Assembly: GCA_946887025.1 (NCBI GenBank)
Contig: CAMPJY010000013.1
Span: forward strand, 1-27,813
Length of the DNA stretch: 27,813 nucleotides
DNA from: an uncultured Salinimicrobium sp.
GTDB lineage: Bacteria > Bacteroidota > Bacteroidia > Flavobacteriales > Flavobacteriaceae
Direction of reading: 5' to 3'
Shown here: in pieces, positions 1-7,112 of the stretch
Position numbering within the stretch: the first letter of the stretch is position 1
How the letters are laid out: each line of letters begins with the position of its first letter
The notes under the pieces: generated by a model
The model's input: only the letters and a program-made list of their open reading frames with translations
The model's database searches: none
Told to the model about the DNA's origin: nothing
Translations under genes and position numbers: made by a program

Positions 1-759
1 GGGCTGGTGGGCTTTGAGAGTTTTGTGGAGAATGAGGATGGGGTTACTGCCTATATCCCGGAGGAGGAGTTTGAGGAAGACAGTCTTTCAGGGGTACAGG
101 TGCTTCAGTCCAGTGAATTTTCCATCAGCTACACCCGACAGAAAATAGAACAGGTAAACTGGAATGAGGAGTGGGAGAAGAATTTCCATCCCATCATGGT
201 CGAGGATTCCTGTTGCGTTCGCGCTCCCTTTCATCCTCAGCCAGACGTGGAGTACGATATTGTCATTGAACCCAAAATGTCTTTCGGGACAGGGCACCAC
301 GCCACGACCCATATGATGATACAGTTCCTTCTGAAGAATGATTTCGAGGGGAAAACAGTTTTGGATATGGGTTGCGGGACAGGGGTTCTGGCAATTGTGG
401 CTGAAAAACGAGGGGCCCGGGAAGTAGACGCCATAGATATTGATAACTGGTGTTATCAGAATTCCCTAGAAAATGTGGAGCGGAACAACTGCAGCAGCAT
501 CTCTGTCTTTGAAGGAGGCGCCGAACTGCTGGGGGAGAAGAAATACGATATTATCATTGCCAACATCAACCGAAATATTCTTCTAGAGGATATACCAACC
601 TATGTTGGCTGTCTGAATGGGGGTGGGGATTTATATCTGAGTGGTTTTTACGAGTCGGACATTCCTGTGATTCGGGAAAAATGTGAACAGTTCGGACTCG
701 AGCTGAGGTCGCAACTTGAACGCGACGAATGGGTTGCGCTTCAGTTAACGAAAGTTTAA
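1..759 (+). CDS. prmA: Ribosomal protein L11 methyltransferase (5' partial)
   Basis: PrmA uses S-adenosylmethionine to methylate amino groups of ribosomal protein L11 in the cytoplasm. The reading frame is open from base 1, so the N-terminus is missing; about 252 residues are present against roughly 277 in the flavobacterial family, so about 25 are lost. The GTG at 7 is internal and not the true start. Visible motifs are FGTGHHATT before the methyltransferase core, the SAM-binding loop VLDMGCGTG, the acidic strand end DAIDID, and the motif IV NINRNIL, all in the family's usual order. It ends with TAA, and clpS follows after about 50 bases with its own -7 box. The prmA-clpS neighbourhood is, from memory, common in flavobacteria. 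The assignment is firm; only the start is unknown. Confidence 0.96.
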   Translation, partial: GLVGFESFVENEDGVTAYIPEEEFEEDSLSGVQVLQSSEFSISYTRQKIEQVNWNEEWEKNFHPIMVEDSCCVRAPFHPQPDVEYDIVIEPKMSFGTGHHATTHMMIQFLLKNDFEGKTVLDMGCGTGVLAIVAEKRGAREVDAIDIDNWCYQNSLENVERNNCSSISVFEGGAELLGEKKYDIIIANINRNILLEDIPTYVGCLNGGGDLYLSGFYESDIPVIREKCEQFGLELRSQLERDEWVALQLTKV

Positions 760-770
760 ATCCTTTTTTT

Positions 771-778
771 TAAATTTG
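771..778 (+). promoter_or_regulatory. -7 box upstream of clpS
   Basis: TAAATTTG matches the Bacteroidota -7 consensus TAnnTTTG exactly and lies 31 bases before the clpS ATG, directly after the prmA stop. No clear -33 TTG is seen at 17-23 bases, so the call rests on the -7 box and position alone. Confidence 0.45.
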
Positions 779-809
779 CAGAATCCAAAATGTTAATGGA
801 AGGAAAGTG

Positions 810-1085
810 ATGGGAACGAAGGAAAAAGTATTAGAAGAGGTTTTACTGGAGACCAGGGAAGATAAGCTGCACGAGATTGTTTTGTACAATGACGACCACA
901 ATACCTTTGATCATGTGATCAATACCCTCATAGCTGTTTGTGAACACACCCCCGAGCAGGCGGAGCAGTGTTCCATCCTGGTACATTATAAGGGGAAATG
1001 CACCGTAAAAACCGGCACCTTTAAAGAGCTGGAGCCCCAGTGCACGGCGCTTCTGGATGCAGATCTTACAGCGGAAATTATTTAG
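810..1085 (+). CDS. clpS: ATP-dependent Clp protease adaptor ClpS
   Basis: ClpS binds the N-domain of ClpA/ClpC-type chaperones and delivers substrates with destabilising N-terminal residues (N-end rule) for degradation. The 91-residue product matches the family: a variable N-terminal tail of about 20 residues, then the core with IVLYNDDHNTFDHV, which holds the conserved Asn-Asp-Asp that contacts the substrate amino group, followed by an EQAEQC helix and the KGKCTVKTGTF strand region. I prefer ATG at 810 over the GTG at 807, because GGAAGG sits about seven bases upstream and the family normally starts with Met. It is shorter than E. coli ClpS (106 residues) mostly in the tail. A tRNA gene with its own promoter follows. 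Confidence 0.93.
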   Translation: MGTKEKVLEEVLLETREDKLHEIVLYNDDHNTFDHVINTLIAVCEHTPEQAEQCSILVHYKGKCTVKTGTFKELEPQCTALLDADLTAEII

Positions 1086-1091
1086 TGGAAA

Positions 1092-1125
1092 TTGTTTTAG
1101 TTTTTTATAAATAACCCTATATTTG
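1092..1125 (+). promoter_or_regulatory. Promoter of tRNA-Arg
   Basis: A -33 TTG at 1092-1094, a 23-base spacer and a perfect -7 box TATATTTG at 1118-1125 precede the tRNA by 23 bases. Spacing and motif fit the Bacteroidota housekeeping promoter. Confidence 0.6.
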
Positions 1126-1148
1126 CACCCGCTTAACAGCAGACAAAA

Positions 1149-1222
1149 GGCCTCGTGGCGCAACTGAATAGCGCATCTGATTACGGCTCAGAAGGTTACA
1201 GGTTTGAATCCTGTCGAGGTCA
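1149..1222 (+). tRNA. tRNA-Arg (anticodon ACG)
   Basis: A full cloverleaf can be drawn: acceptor GGCCTCG/CGAGGTC (one G-U pair), D stem GCGC/GCGC, anticodon stem TCTGA/TCAGA with loop TTACGGC giving anticodon ACG, a five-base variable loop, T stem ACAGG/CCTGT, and discriminator A at 1222. CCA is not encoded. A34 is expected to be deaminated to inosine by TadA to read CGU/CGC/CGA. The T loop is TTTGAAT rather than TTCRANY, so position 56 is U, and the D loop reads G18-A19, which would allow an A19-U56 tertiary pair in place of the usual G19-C56. A terminator hairpin follows 14 bases later. Confidence 0.97.
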
Positions 1223-1235
1223 CTACTTAAATATG

Positions 1236-1271
1236 AAAACCCTGTAAATCGCTTGATCTACAGGGTTTTTT
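1236..1271 (+). terminator. Intrinsic terminator after tRNA-Arg
   Basis: A stem of AAAACCCTGTA against TACAGGGTTTT, extended by ATC/GAT inside after one mismatch with loop GCTT, is followed by a T run (1266-1271). It also sits 3' of the minus-strand gene ending at 1298 and could act in both directions. Confidence 0.8.
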
Positions 1272-1297
1272 GTTTTACGGGCAGGAGAGTACCTGGA

Positions 1298-3607
1298 TTA
1301 GATATCTTTCAGTTTTCTGTAAATATACCTGTCCCTTATTTCCTTTAACATCCGTTTTTGCCGTAGCTCCAGTCTTCCCTTTTTCATCCTGCGATACTGG
1401 TTTCTCCACCAGTGACATAGAGTTGCTTCTTCCGTGGAATTATTTCTTCCGGGTAGCCTTTTATGTTTCCAGCAGAATTGCCTGATCACCTCATAACGCT
1501 CATCCCAATCCAGTTCATGATGCACGGTCTTGATGTAAGGATATTCAGCCTTGATTTTTACAATACGGGATTTCTGCCCCCTGGATAGTAATCCTTTGTT
1601 GGCTCTGGTGGTCTGAATATTTAACCAGGAGTATAATTTCTTTTCTTCCCTGGTTTCTGGTTTCAACTTGGGGAGTCTGTCCTGCTCATCTACAAAAGCT
1701 CTCAGGCTGGTCCAGTTTTCTTCCCAAAGCTCTTTGTGAATGATAGCTGGTTTTGGAGGTTCGATTTTATTCAGTCTTTCCAGCTGCAACAGCTGGTAAG
1801 GCTGCAGTTCCCCTTGTTTATTTTTGCGTAGCTGTCTCCTGAGCCAGTTGGCAAGGCTGTCCTCTTCCCCGGGAGCCTCCTGTTTTGGAAGCCGGTGGTT
1901 GGTCTGGACAAAAAGACTGAGTTCCTCAAAACGTTTATCCCAGGCAAGCTCCCAATGGGAGCGGTTTTTTGTGGAAAGGGCATTGACGAACCTACTGAAC
2001 TGCCGTTCCTTTTCCGGGGTCAGTTTTCCCTTGGAAATCCCGTACCGATTATTGCTGAACCAGTTGTAAACCCTGTTTTCCTCTTTTGGGCCACACTTTC
2101 TGGGCAGCCGGAGGTGCTTTTGTACAAACTCCTTAAATTCCTGAAAATTCTCCTCCCAAAGGGCGTCATTATAATCCCGGTTCTTGGCAGGAAACCTTTT
2201 CCTGAACTCTTTGAATGCTATCTCCCGCCAGGGTTCCAGTTTCCCAATTCTTATCCTCTGCTCCTGTGACACCAGAAAGTGAAACAGTTTTTTCTCCTCC
2301 TCCGGACCATGCTTGTCGGGGAGTCGGGATTCTGCTTCCGCAAATTTTTGAAGCCGAATGAATTGAAACTCCCAATGCGCCTGCCAATATGCCTTGGAAT
2401 TGAAAGGATATTTGGTTTTTATTTCTTCGAGTACGCTCTGCTCCTCAATAATTGCGGTCCCTGCTCGATGCTGCTTCCATTTTTTCAGCCCGTAGGCCTG
2501 CCTGTGGTTGGTGAATCCCCATTTTGCCTTCATCAGTTTTTTAAAGCTCAGAGGATCTATATAGATCTCAGGATACAGTTCATTCACTTTTTTACGAATG
2601 GCCGAAGGATTGGAAGGAACCTTCAACTGGTCCAGGGCTTCAAAGAGATAAAGATGTACGCTGGCTATTTTTTTTAGTTGGAAAACCAGGTTTCCATCCT
2701 CATTTACATGTTGTCCTAATTCCTTTATAAGAAGTTTCCTGGCTACAGGAACAAGGGCTTCGATTTGAGATGTAGTGGCATTTCTGGTGAAATAGGAGAC
2801 AAACCTTTTAAAATCTATTGCTCCGTTTTCTGAATTTCTGGTCTCCACCAGTGTATGAACTTCCTGAATGAAAGCATCGAAATCCATAACGGCAGTCAGC
2901 TCCTTTCTCACCAGGTAAAAATGGGACCAGTAATGTCTGTGCCCTAAGAAGTTCCCTGCCAATACCTCCTCGGGTTCCCCCAACAGACTGAACTGCTCCT
3001 GCAGATAGGCGCCAAAGAGCAGCCCGAGGAACTCAGGAGTAAAAGAGGTGTCCGCTCTGGTATTGATGTGACGTGCCGAGGTTTCATCAATACAGATAAG
3101 GGATGCTGCCACATCGAGATTATAATTCAGGAGCAGGTCTTCTTTCATTGGCTGAAGCGCCCCCAGCTTCTGGAATATCCTTTTAATAGCCAACCTTCTA
3201 CGACCGCGCACGTACCTTTCGTAAAGCTCCAGTTTCTTTGCTATTTCCGAAGGGATGAGGGGTTGGGTCCCTTCATATATCTTTAAGCTCTCCTTGAAGA
3301 TGCTCATCTGGTGTTCGTGCAGCAGGTTTTCCTGTTTTAGTATATGATCAGCCGTACGCACAATGGAAGGCGTCGCCAGAATCTCTGTGGGGATCTGCCA
3401 CTGCGAGGCCAATTTCTTTAAATCGGAATTGATGAGGGCATGCAGTTCCTTCTTTTCCTGAGTTCCGCACCACTGCAGATCATCAAAGCTCTGATGTTCG
3501 GAAAAGTAGGTTTCTATTTGGGCCACGGAATCAAATCCATTGATCCTGCAGACCTTGAACAGCGCGCGGCTAATTCGCTTTTTGGATAGTAATTTTAGTA
3601 TGGTCAC
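1298..3607 (-). CDS. Large protein with five helicase-associated-like tandem repeats, putative nucleic-acid-binding
   Basis: A 769-residue protein of unknown function. Residues about 411-760 hold five tandem repeats anchored on Trp412, 484, 556, 628 and 701 (spacing 72, 72, 72, 73). In every copy Pro of an Arg-Leu-Pro motif lies exactly 18 residues after the Trp, followed by an acidic patch, a W/F-containing helix and a Lys-Gly-x-Leu turn. This resembles the helicase-associated domain (Pfam PF03457), which normally flanks a helicase, but no Walker A or DEAD/H motif is present here. Residues about 5-60 resemble the helix-hairpin-helix C-terminal domain of RNA polymerase alpha, and residues about 315-378, ending in YGLKKW, resemble a winged-helix (HARE-HTH-like) module; both are weak judgements by eye. 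There is no signal peptide or membrane segment, and the protein is rich in Lys/Arg. The start is GTG at 3607, because an in-frame stop lies four codons upstream and no ATG is near. It stands alone between the tRNA and a gene-poor gap. Confidence 0.85.
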   Translation of the reverse strand: MTILKLLSKKRISRALFKVCRINGFDSVAQIETYFSEHQSFDDLQWCGTQEKKELHALINSDLKKLASQWQIPTEILATPSIVRTADHILKQENLLHEHQMSIFKESLKIYEGTQPLIPSEIAKKLELYERYVRGRRRLAIKRIFQKLGALQPMKEDLLLNYNLDVAASLICIDETSARHINTRADTSFTPEFLGLLFGAYLQEQFSLLGEPEEVLAGNFLGHRHYWSHFYLVRKELTAVMDFDAFIQEVHTLVETRNSENGAIDFKRFVSYFTRNATTSQIEALVPVARKLLIKELGQHVNEDGNLVFQLKKIASVHLYLFEALDQLKVPSNPSAIRKKVNELYPEIYIDPLSFKKLMKAKWGFTNHRQAYGLKKWKQHRAGTAIIEEQSVLEEIKTKYPFNSKAYWQAHWEFQFIRLQKFAEAESRLPDKHGPEEEKKLFHFLVSQEQRIRIGKLEPWREIAFKEFRKRFPAKNRDYNDALWEENFQEFKEFVQKHLRLPRKCGPKEENRVYNWFSNNRYGISKGKLTPEKERQFSRFVNALSTKNRSHWELAWDKRFEELSLFVQTNHRLPKQEAPGEEDSLANWLRRQLRKNKQGELQPYQLLQLERLNKIEPPKPAIIHKELWEENWTSLRAFVDEQDRLPKLKPETREEKKLYSWLNIQTTRANKGLLSRGQKSRIVKIKAEYPYIKTVHHELDWDERYEVIRQFCWKHKRLPGRNNSTEEATLCHWWRNQYRRMKKGRLELRQKRMLKEIRDRYIYRKLKDI

Positions 3608-3640
3608 GGTATTCCATCAACAAGGTATTAATGAAAATCA

Positions 3641-3670
3641 CAATAATAGAATTAAGATAAAATTAAGATA
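3641..3670 (-). promoter_or_regulatory. Possible promoter with tandem 11-bp repeat upstream of the five-repeat gene
   Basis: On the minus strand TATTATTG (3648-3641) differs by one base from TAnnTTTG and lies about 33 bases before the GTG start. Just upstream, AATTAAGATA occurs twice (3650-3659 and 3661-3670, plus-strand reading) with an 11-bp step, in the place where a -7/-33 spacer would be. It could be an operator or only AT-rich sequence. Confidence 0.25.
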
Positions 3671-3731
3671 TTTTCCGATTATAGCTGTCATGTGAAAAAA
3701 TATTTTAGATAGGTACTGGTGAAAAATCATT

Positions 3732-3872
3732 ATGTTTAAAAACACTTTTAATCATTTTCAATATGATTCGAAATTCTCTTTAATCCCTTTTCTACTGGTG
3801 CCCTTAATATTGATATTGCATGCGGAGATGTCGGACAAAATGATTTTGGTTGAAAACCTGAACAGGTCGTGA
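3732..3872 (+). CDS. Candidate 46-residue single-pass membrane peptide
   Basis: An ATG-to-TGA frame of 47 codons lies in the otherwise empty 3608-3900 gap. The product begins MFKNTFNHF, has one hydrophobic stretch (FSLIPFLLVPLILILHA, about residues 15-31) and ends in a polar tail. No Shine-Dalgarno sequence or exact TAnnTTTG box precedes it; TATTTTAG at about 40 bases upstream is the closest. I do not recognise a family. It could be chance or a decayed gene end. Confidence 0.25.
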   Translation: MFKNTFNHFQYDSKFSLIPFLLVPLILILHAEMSDKMILVENLNRS

Positions 3873-3900
3873 CCACCGATTAGTCTATAGCTGAGGTTGC

Positions 3901-5775
3901 TTATCGCAGCAGGCTGAAATTGCCTTTGATGGTTTCAAAACCTTCAATATCTATGGCATACCAATAATCCTCCTCAGGAAGAGCCTGGCCCCGCAGGTTA
4001 CCATCCCATCTGAAATTTGCCCCCGGACCCGAGGCAAGCAATTTCCCATAACGGTCGAAGATCCTGATTTCTGAGCTGCCGAAGAAACTTACACCCTTCA
4101 ATTCAAAATAGTCATGATTGCCGTCATTATTGGGAGTAATGTATTCAGGTAATACCAGATGGGCAAATTGCAGGGTCTCCACCGAACAGCCGGCAAGATT
4201 TTTAACATAGGCTGTATAAATGCCCCCTTTTACTGAAGGAAACAGAGGGGATGCCTGAAAATTACTGCCGTCCAGGGAGTAAAGGAAATCCCCCTGATTT
4301 TCAAGAAGTATGCTGACACTTCGACCTTCTGAAACAATTTCCTGAATTACTGGAGTCTCCACTGCCACCACCTCCACGGTCTTGGTACTGCTGCAGCCCA
4401 GGGAATTTGTTATCTTTACCTCGTAAATCCCTGCCCCTGAAACGGTGATACTCCTGGAAGTAGCCCCGGTACTCCACTCATATTGCTGGTTCTCCAGGCC
4501 TGCATCGAGTTCGATGGAAGTCCCTGTACAGAGGTATAATACTTCATCCTGAGGTGCCGGAGCCGGGTAAATCGTGAATTCAACTGCAGTACGAGGGCCC
4601 GGTGCACAAGAGGTGCCTGTTTTATGGGCTTCTGCGTAATAGGTGCCCGAAGTTTCGGGGTAAAAAGGGTTGCTGTTTTCAGCTACCAGGCTGCCTCCTG
4701 TAGGTGAATCGTACCAGTCAATGGCTTCGTCTGCTTCGGCCTGTACCCTTAATCCGGGATGCTCCTGATTGCTGCAGGTCTTGACATTCCCGGAACTTAC
4801 CGGAGCCAGGGGCGTGGGAAGGATCTCCACGAAAAAAGCCTCCGAAGCGGAGCTGCACAGGTTGTTCTGCAGGTTGGCAGGATCTTCTGCTACCTTTACC
4901 CTGTAATAGGTGGAAGAGGAAAGTGGCGGGGACTGGAAGCTATCAGCTGTTTCCCCCGAAATGTCTGTCCAGGTACTGTTATCCGAACTTTGCTGCCACT
5001 GGTAAAAGTGATCAGAATACACGGAGGAATCGGAGATGGCTTTGAGGTCAAGGCTCACAGGAGCATCTTCCCAACAAACAGTGATCCCGCTGCTGTTGCT
5101 GCTGCCGTCGCTGACTTCCGTGAGATCCCCGCAGGATCTGAAGATGATATCATCTATAGCCAGATCGTTTCCGCAGCCTCCCACGCCGTTATTGAACATC
5201 TTTAGAATTACCGATCCCTGGCCGGCCTCCGACTGAAAGGTAAGTGCAAATTGTTGCCATTGAGGGGAATTGGTGGATTGGAGATCTCCTGTACTGCCTT
5301 CTTTCAAAAGGCTGGTTTCGGTCTGGTCCCAGATTTCGAAGCGTACGTTTATGGGGATCCCCCCGTTCTCGCAGATCCCGCTGCTGCGGTCGTACACATT
5401 CATCAGAAAAGCCGAAAATTCATAGCTGGTATTCTGGCACAGCCCGGTGATCTCGGTGCGGTAAAACTGACCTGAGGTGAAGGAGGCATTCACGATCAGG
5501 GCCCTGCCGTCAGAAACAGTGGAGGAGGGAAGGAAGGAATGCCAGGTGGTGTTGTTCTGTCCAATTTTCCCTGAAATGGTATACTGCCCGTCATTGGGAT
5601 CCCCGGTTACGTATGTATAATTCGTTACGGTCGGGGGAAGAGCAGGGCCGGAGGTATTACCCGTACCAAAGGTTTCATGAAAAATAGGATCTCCTTTGCT
5701 GCCCTCACAAAAGCCTAATTGGGCGAATACAGGGGTTGCAGAAAGAAAAAACAGAAGGAACAGAAAACCTCTCAT
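3901..5775 (-). CDS. Secreted multidomain protein with T9SS type B sorting domain
   Basis: A 624-residue cell-surface protein. MRGFLFLLFFLSATPVFA is a clear Sec signal peptide. Residues about 20-215 form a beta-rich domain beginning FCEGSKGDPIFHETFG, with Cys pairs and a carbohydrate-binding-like jelly-roll look. Next come Ig-like/CHU_C-associated segments, recognisable by YYRVKVAEDP, TYYAEAH and CSSTKTVEV. The last about 85 residues are the gliding-motility-associated type B C-terminal domain: EYITPNNDGNHDYFEL, IRIFDRYGKLL, WDGNLRGQALPEEDYWYAI, and a terminal GNFSLLR. In Flavobacterium, type B domains direct export by the T9SS with the help of an SprF-like partner; a PorP/SprF-like gene lies directly upstream on the same strand. 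No enzymatic motif is visible, so an adhesin or glycan-binding role is inferred. An exact -7 box lies only five bases before the ATG. Confidence 0.93.
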   Translation of the reverse strand: MRGFLFLLFFLSATPVFAQLGFCEGSKGDPIFHETFGTGNTSGPALPPTVTNYTYVTGDPNDGQYTISGKIGQNNTTWHSFLPSSTVSDGRALIVNASFTSGQFYRTEITGLCQNTSYEFSAFLMNVYDRSSGICENGGIPINVRFEIWDQTETSLLKEGSTGDLQSTNSPQWQQFALTFQSEAGQGSVILKMFNNGVGGCGNDLAIDDIIFRSCGDLTEVSDGSSNSSGITVCWEDAPVSLDLKAISDSSVYSDHFYQWQQSSDNSTWTDISGETADSFQSPPLSSSTYYRVKVAEDPANLQNNLCSSASEAFFVEILPTPLAPVSSGNVKTCSNQEHPGLRVQAEADEAIDWYDSPTGGSLVAENSNPFYPETSGTYYAEAHKTGTSCAPGPRTAVEFTIYPAPAPQDEVLYLCTGTSIELDAGLENQQYEWSTGATSRSITVSGAGIYEVKITNSLGCSSTKTVEVVAVETPVIQEIVSEGRSVSILLENQGDFLYSLDGSNFQASPLFPSVKGGIYTAYVKNLAGCSVETLQFAHLVLPEYITPNNDGNHDYFELKGVSFFGSSEIRIFDRYGKLLASGPGANFRWDGNLRGQALPEEDYWYAIDIEGFETIKGNFSLLR

Positions 5776-5780
5776 CGCAT

Positions 5781-5788
5781 CAAATGTA
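5781..5788 (-). promoter_or_regulatory. -7 box abutting the start of the type B protein gene
   Basis: Minus-strand TACATTTG is an exact TAnnTTTG. Its last base lies five bases before the ATG at 5775, so a transcript from it would be leaderless or nearly so. No -33 TTG is found at the right distance, so this may be chance. Confidence 0.3.
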
Positions 5789-5836
5789 ATAAATGCGGGG
5801 ATACCGTGGTGATTTTCCTTTGATTATTGAACCCCA

Positions 5837-5867
5837 GACCTAACAGGTTTTGTAAACCTATTCGGTC
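5837..5867. repeat. Palindromic intergenic repeat, copy 1 (hairpin)
   Basis: AGGTTT/AAACCT stem around TGT, enclosed by an outer GACC/GGTC pair. It resembles two further elements in this window at 13907-13942 and 15934-15969 that share CCTG(T/C)CAGGT-like arms and AAAACC/GGTTTT tracts. Confidence 0.5.
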
Positions 5868-5931
5868 TATATCTCCTCTGTAACAAATGCTAACCTGAAG
5901 CAGATTGTAAGCACTTCTAATGCACATAAAA

Positions 5932-5986
5932 TGTGCACTTGGTGTGCACTAGGTGTGCACTTGATGTGCATTAGGTGTGCACTTGA
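5932..5986. repeat. Tandem array of five 11-bp units with GTGCAC cores
   Basis: Five head-to-tail copies of TGTGCACTTGG start at 5932, 5943, 5954, 5965 and 5976, differing at one to three positions. Four retain the self-complementary core GTGCAC; the fourth has GTGCAT. A degenerate half copy (AATGCACAT) precedes the array. It lies between the PorP-like gene (stop at 6047) and the type B gene (start 5775), and is not a CRISPR because there are no spacers. Confidence 0.85.
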
Positions 5987-6046
5987 TAGGGAGATGAATG
6001 GGCGCGGCTCCCTCTTAAGCAGGCCTGTAGACTTGCTTTTTATTTT

Positions 6047-7057
6047 CTACCAGCCCTGATTCTGGTTTACTCCGGGGCAGTAACAGTCATACCTCTCGCG
6101 GTTTTTTCCGAAATTGAAGCCAAGGGTGATCTGGTGAAATCCGCTGTTGCTCATTACCACGGAATTCAGCTGCTGGCTATAGGTATAGGCGAAGAGGAAA
6201 TCCTTATATCCAAAGCCTGCAAAAGCTGTCAGGTACTGCAGGTTCTCCCGGGCCACCTCATCCCCATTCCTGGTGTATTCAGAATACTCAAAAGCCCTGC
6301 GGTACGACAGGCCGCCGAAGAACATTCCTGTTTCCAGGTCGCGGTAGGCCTTGAAGTTGAGGTCTAGGGTTTTTTCATCTGTGGCCTCTTTCATCTGAAA
6401 CATGACCGAAGGTTCATATTTCCAGTACCTGCGCTGGGTATCTATCACATAACCTGAGGAAAACAGGTACTTTCTCTGGTTATTTGGATAAACCTCGGAA
6501 TAATACAATTCCCTTCCTCCTGAAACCAGATTCCTTGCGGTGAGGTGGGCGAAGAAATTGAAATAGTAATAGGAAAAACCTACATCCATATTGGCATAAA
6601 TATCCGCGGAAGCGGCGGTCTCCAGAAGCGGATCAAATTCTGTAAAGGAACTGATGTCAAGACTGTGCTGGATGATCCCCCCGCTGATCCCAAAAGACAG
6701 CTGATTCAGGTCCAGTTCGCTGCGGGAGAACAGCAGGTGATAGGCAAAGGTGCCATAGAAGCCTCTTCGGGAGAAATTGCCATTCTGGTCGTTAAAAGCA
6801 ATGGCTCCCAGCCCCACTTTTTCCCAGGCCCTGCCATGAACACTTAAAGTCTGAAGGCTGGGGGCGTTTTTGACATCAAACCACTGCTGGCGGGCAGTCA
6901 GCCGGATCTTGTTCCTGTTGGAGGCGCCAGCCATGGATGGGTGGAGCAGATACAGGTTGTCGGTCAGGTAATCCGAATAGGTGGGCAGCACCTCCTGGGC
7001 CTGCAGCTGTGGCTGTAAGACAAGGCATAAAAAGAAACCTATGATCCATCTATTCAT
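6047..7057 (-). CDS. PorP/SprF family type IX secretion membrane protein
   Basis: A 336-residue outer-membrane beta-barrel protein of the PorP/SprF family. Members support T9SS function or act as cargo-specific partners; SprF of F. johnsoniae is needed for secretion of the type B cargo SprB. A signal peptide ends at about residue 20 (QLQAQ). The family opening follows: PTYSDYLTDNLYLLHPSMAGA, where the NPA/HPS-AG motif is typical, then RLTARQQW, and repeated aromatic-alternating strands such as GFYGTFAYHLLFS, ending in ITLGFNFG. It follows the propeller-like type B cargo gene by 55 bases with no separate -7 box, so the two probably form one operon. A second type B gene lies downstream beyond a 271-base gap. 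Which of the two cargo proteins it serves is not known. Confidence 0.93.
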   Translation of the reverse strand: MNRWIIGFFLCLVLQPQLQAQEVLPTYSDYLTDNLYLLHPSMAGASNRNKIRLTARQQWFDVKNAPSLQTLSVHGRAWEKVGLGAIAFNDQNGNFSRRGFYGTFAYHLLFSRSELDLNQLSFGISGGIIQHSLDISSFTEFDPLLETAASADIYANMDVGFSYYYFNFFAHLTARNLVSGGRELYYSEVYPNNQRKYLFSSGYVIDTQRRYWKYEPSVMFQMKEATDEKTLDLNFKAYRDLETGMFFGGLSYRRAFEYSEYTRNGDEVARENLQYLTAFAGFGYKDFLFAYTYSQQLNSVVMSNSGFHQITLGFNFGKNRERYDCYCPGVNQNQGW

Positions 7058-7112
7058 CTCTGTATTTTTTCCTGTGCTATGTTTTTATGCCGCTGTTTAT
7101 GTTTTTACGATT

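Noticed and set aside
1149..3900. tRNA-borne integrated element ending near 3870
   Set aside because: No copy of the tRNA 3' end was found downstream, and there is no integrase. The nearby GGTCGTGACC is only a short hairpin.
5932..5986. CRISPR array
   Set aside because: Units of 11 bp are contiguous with no spacers, and no cas genes are present.
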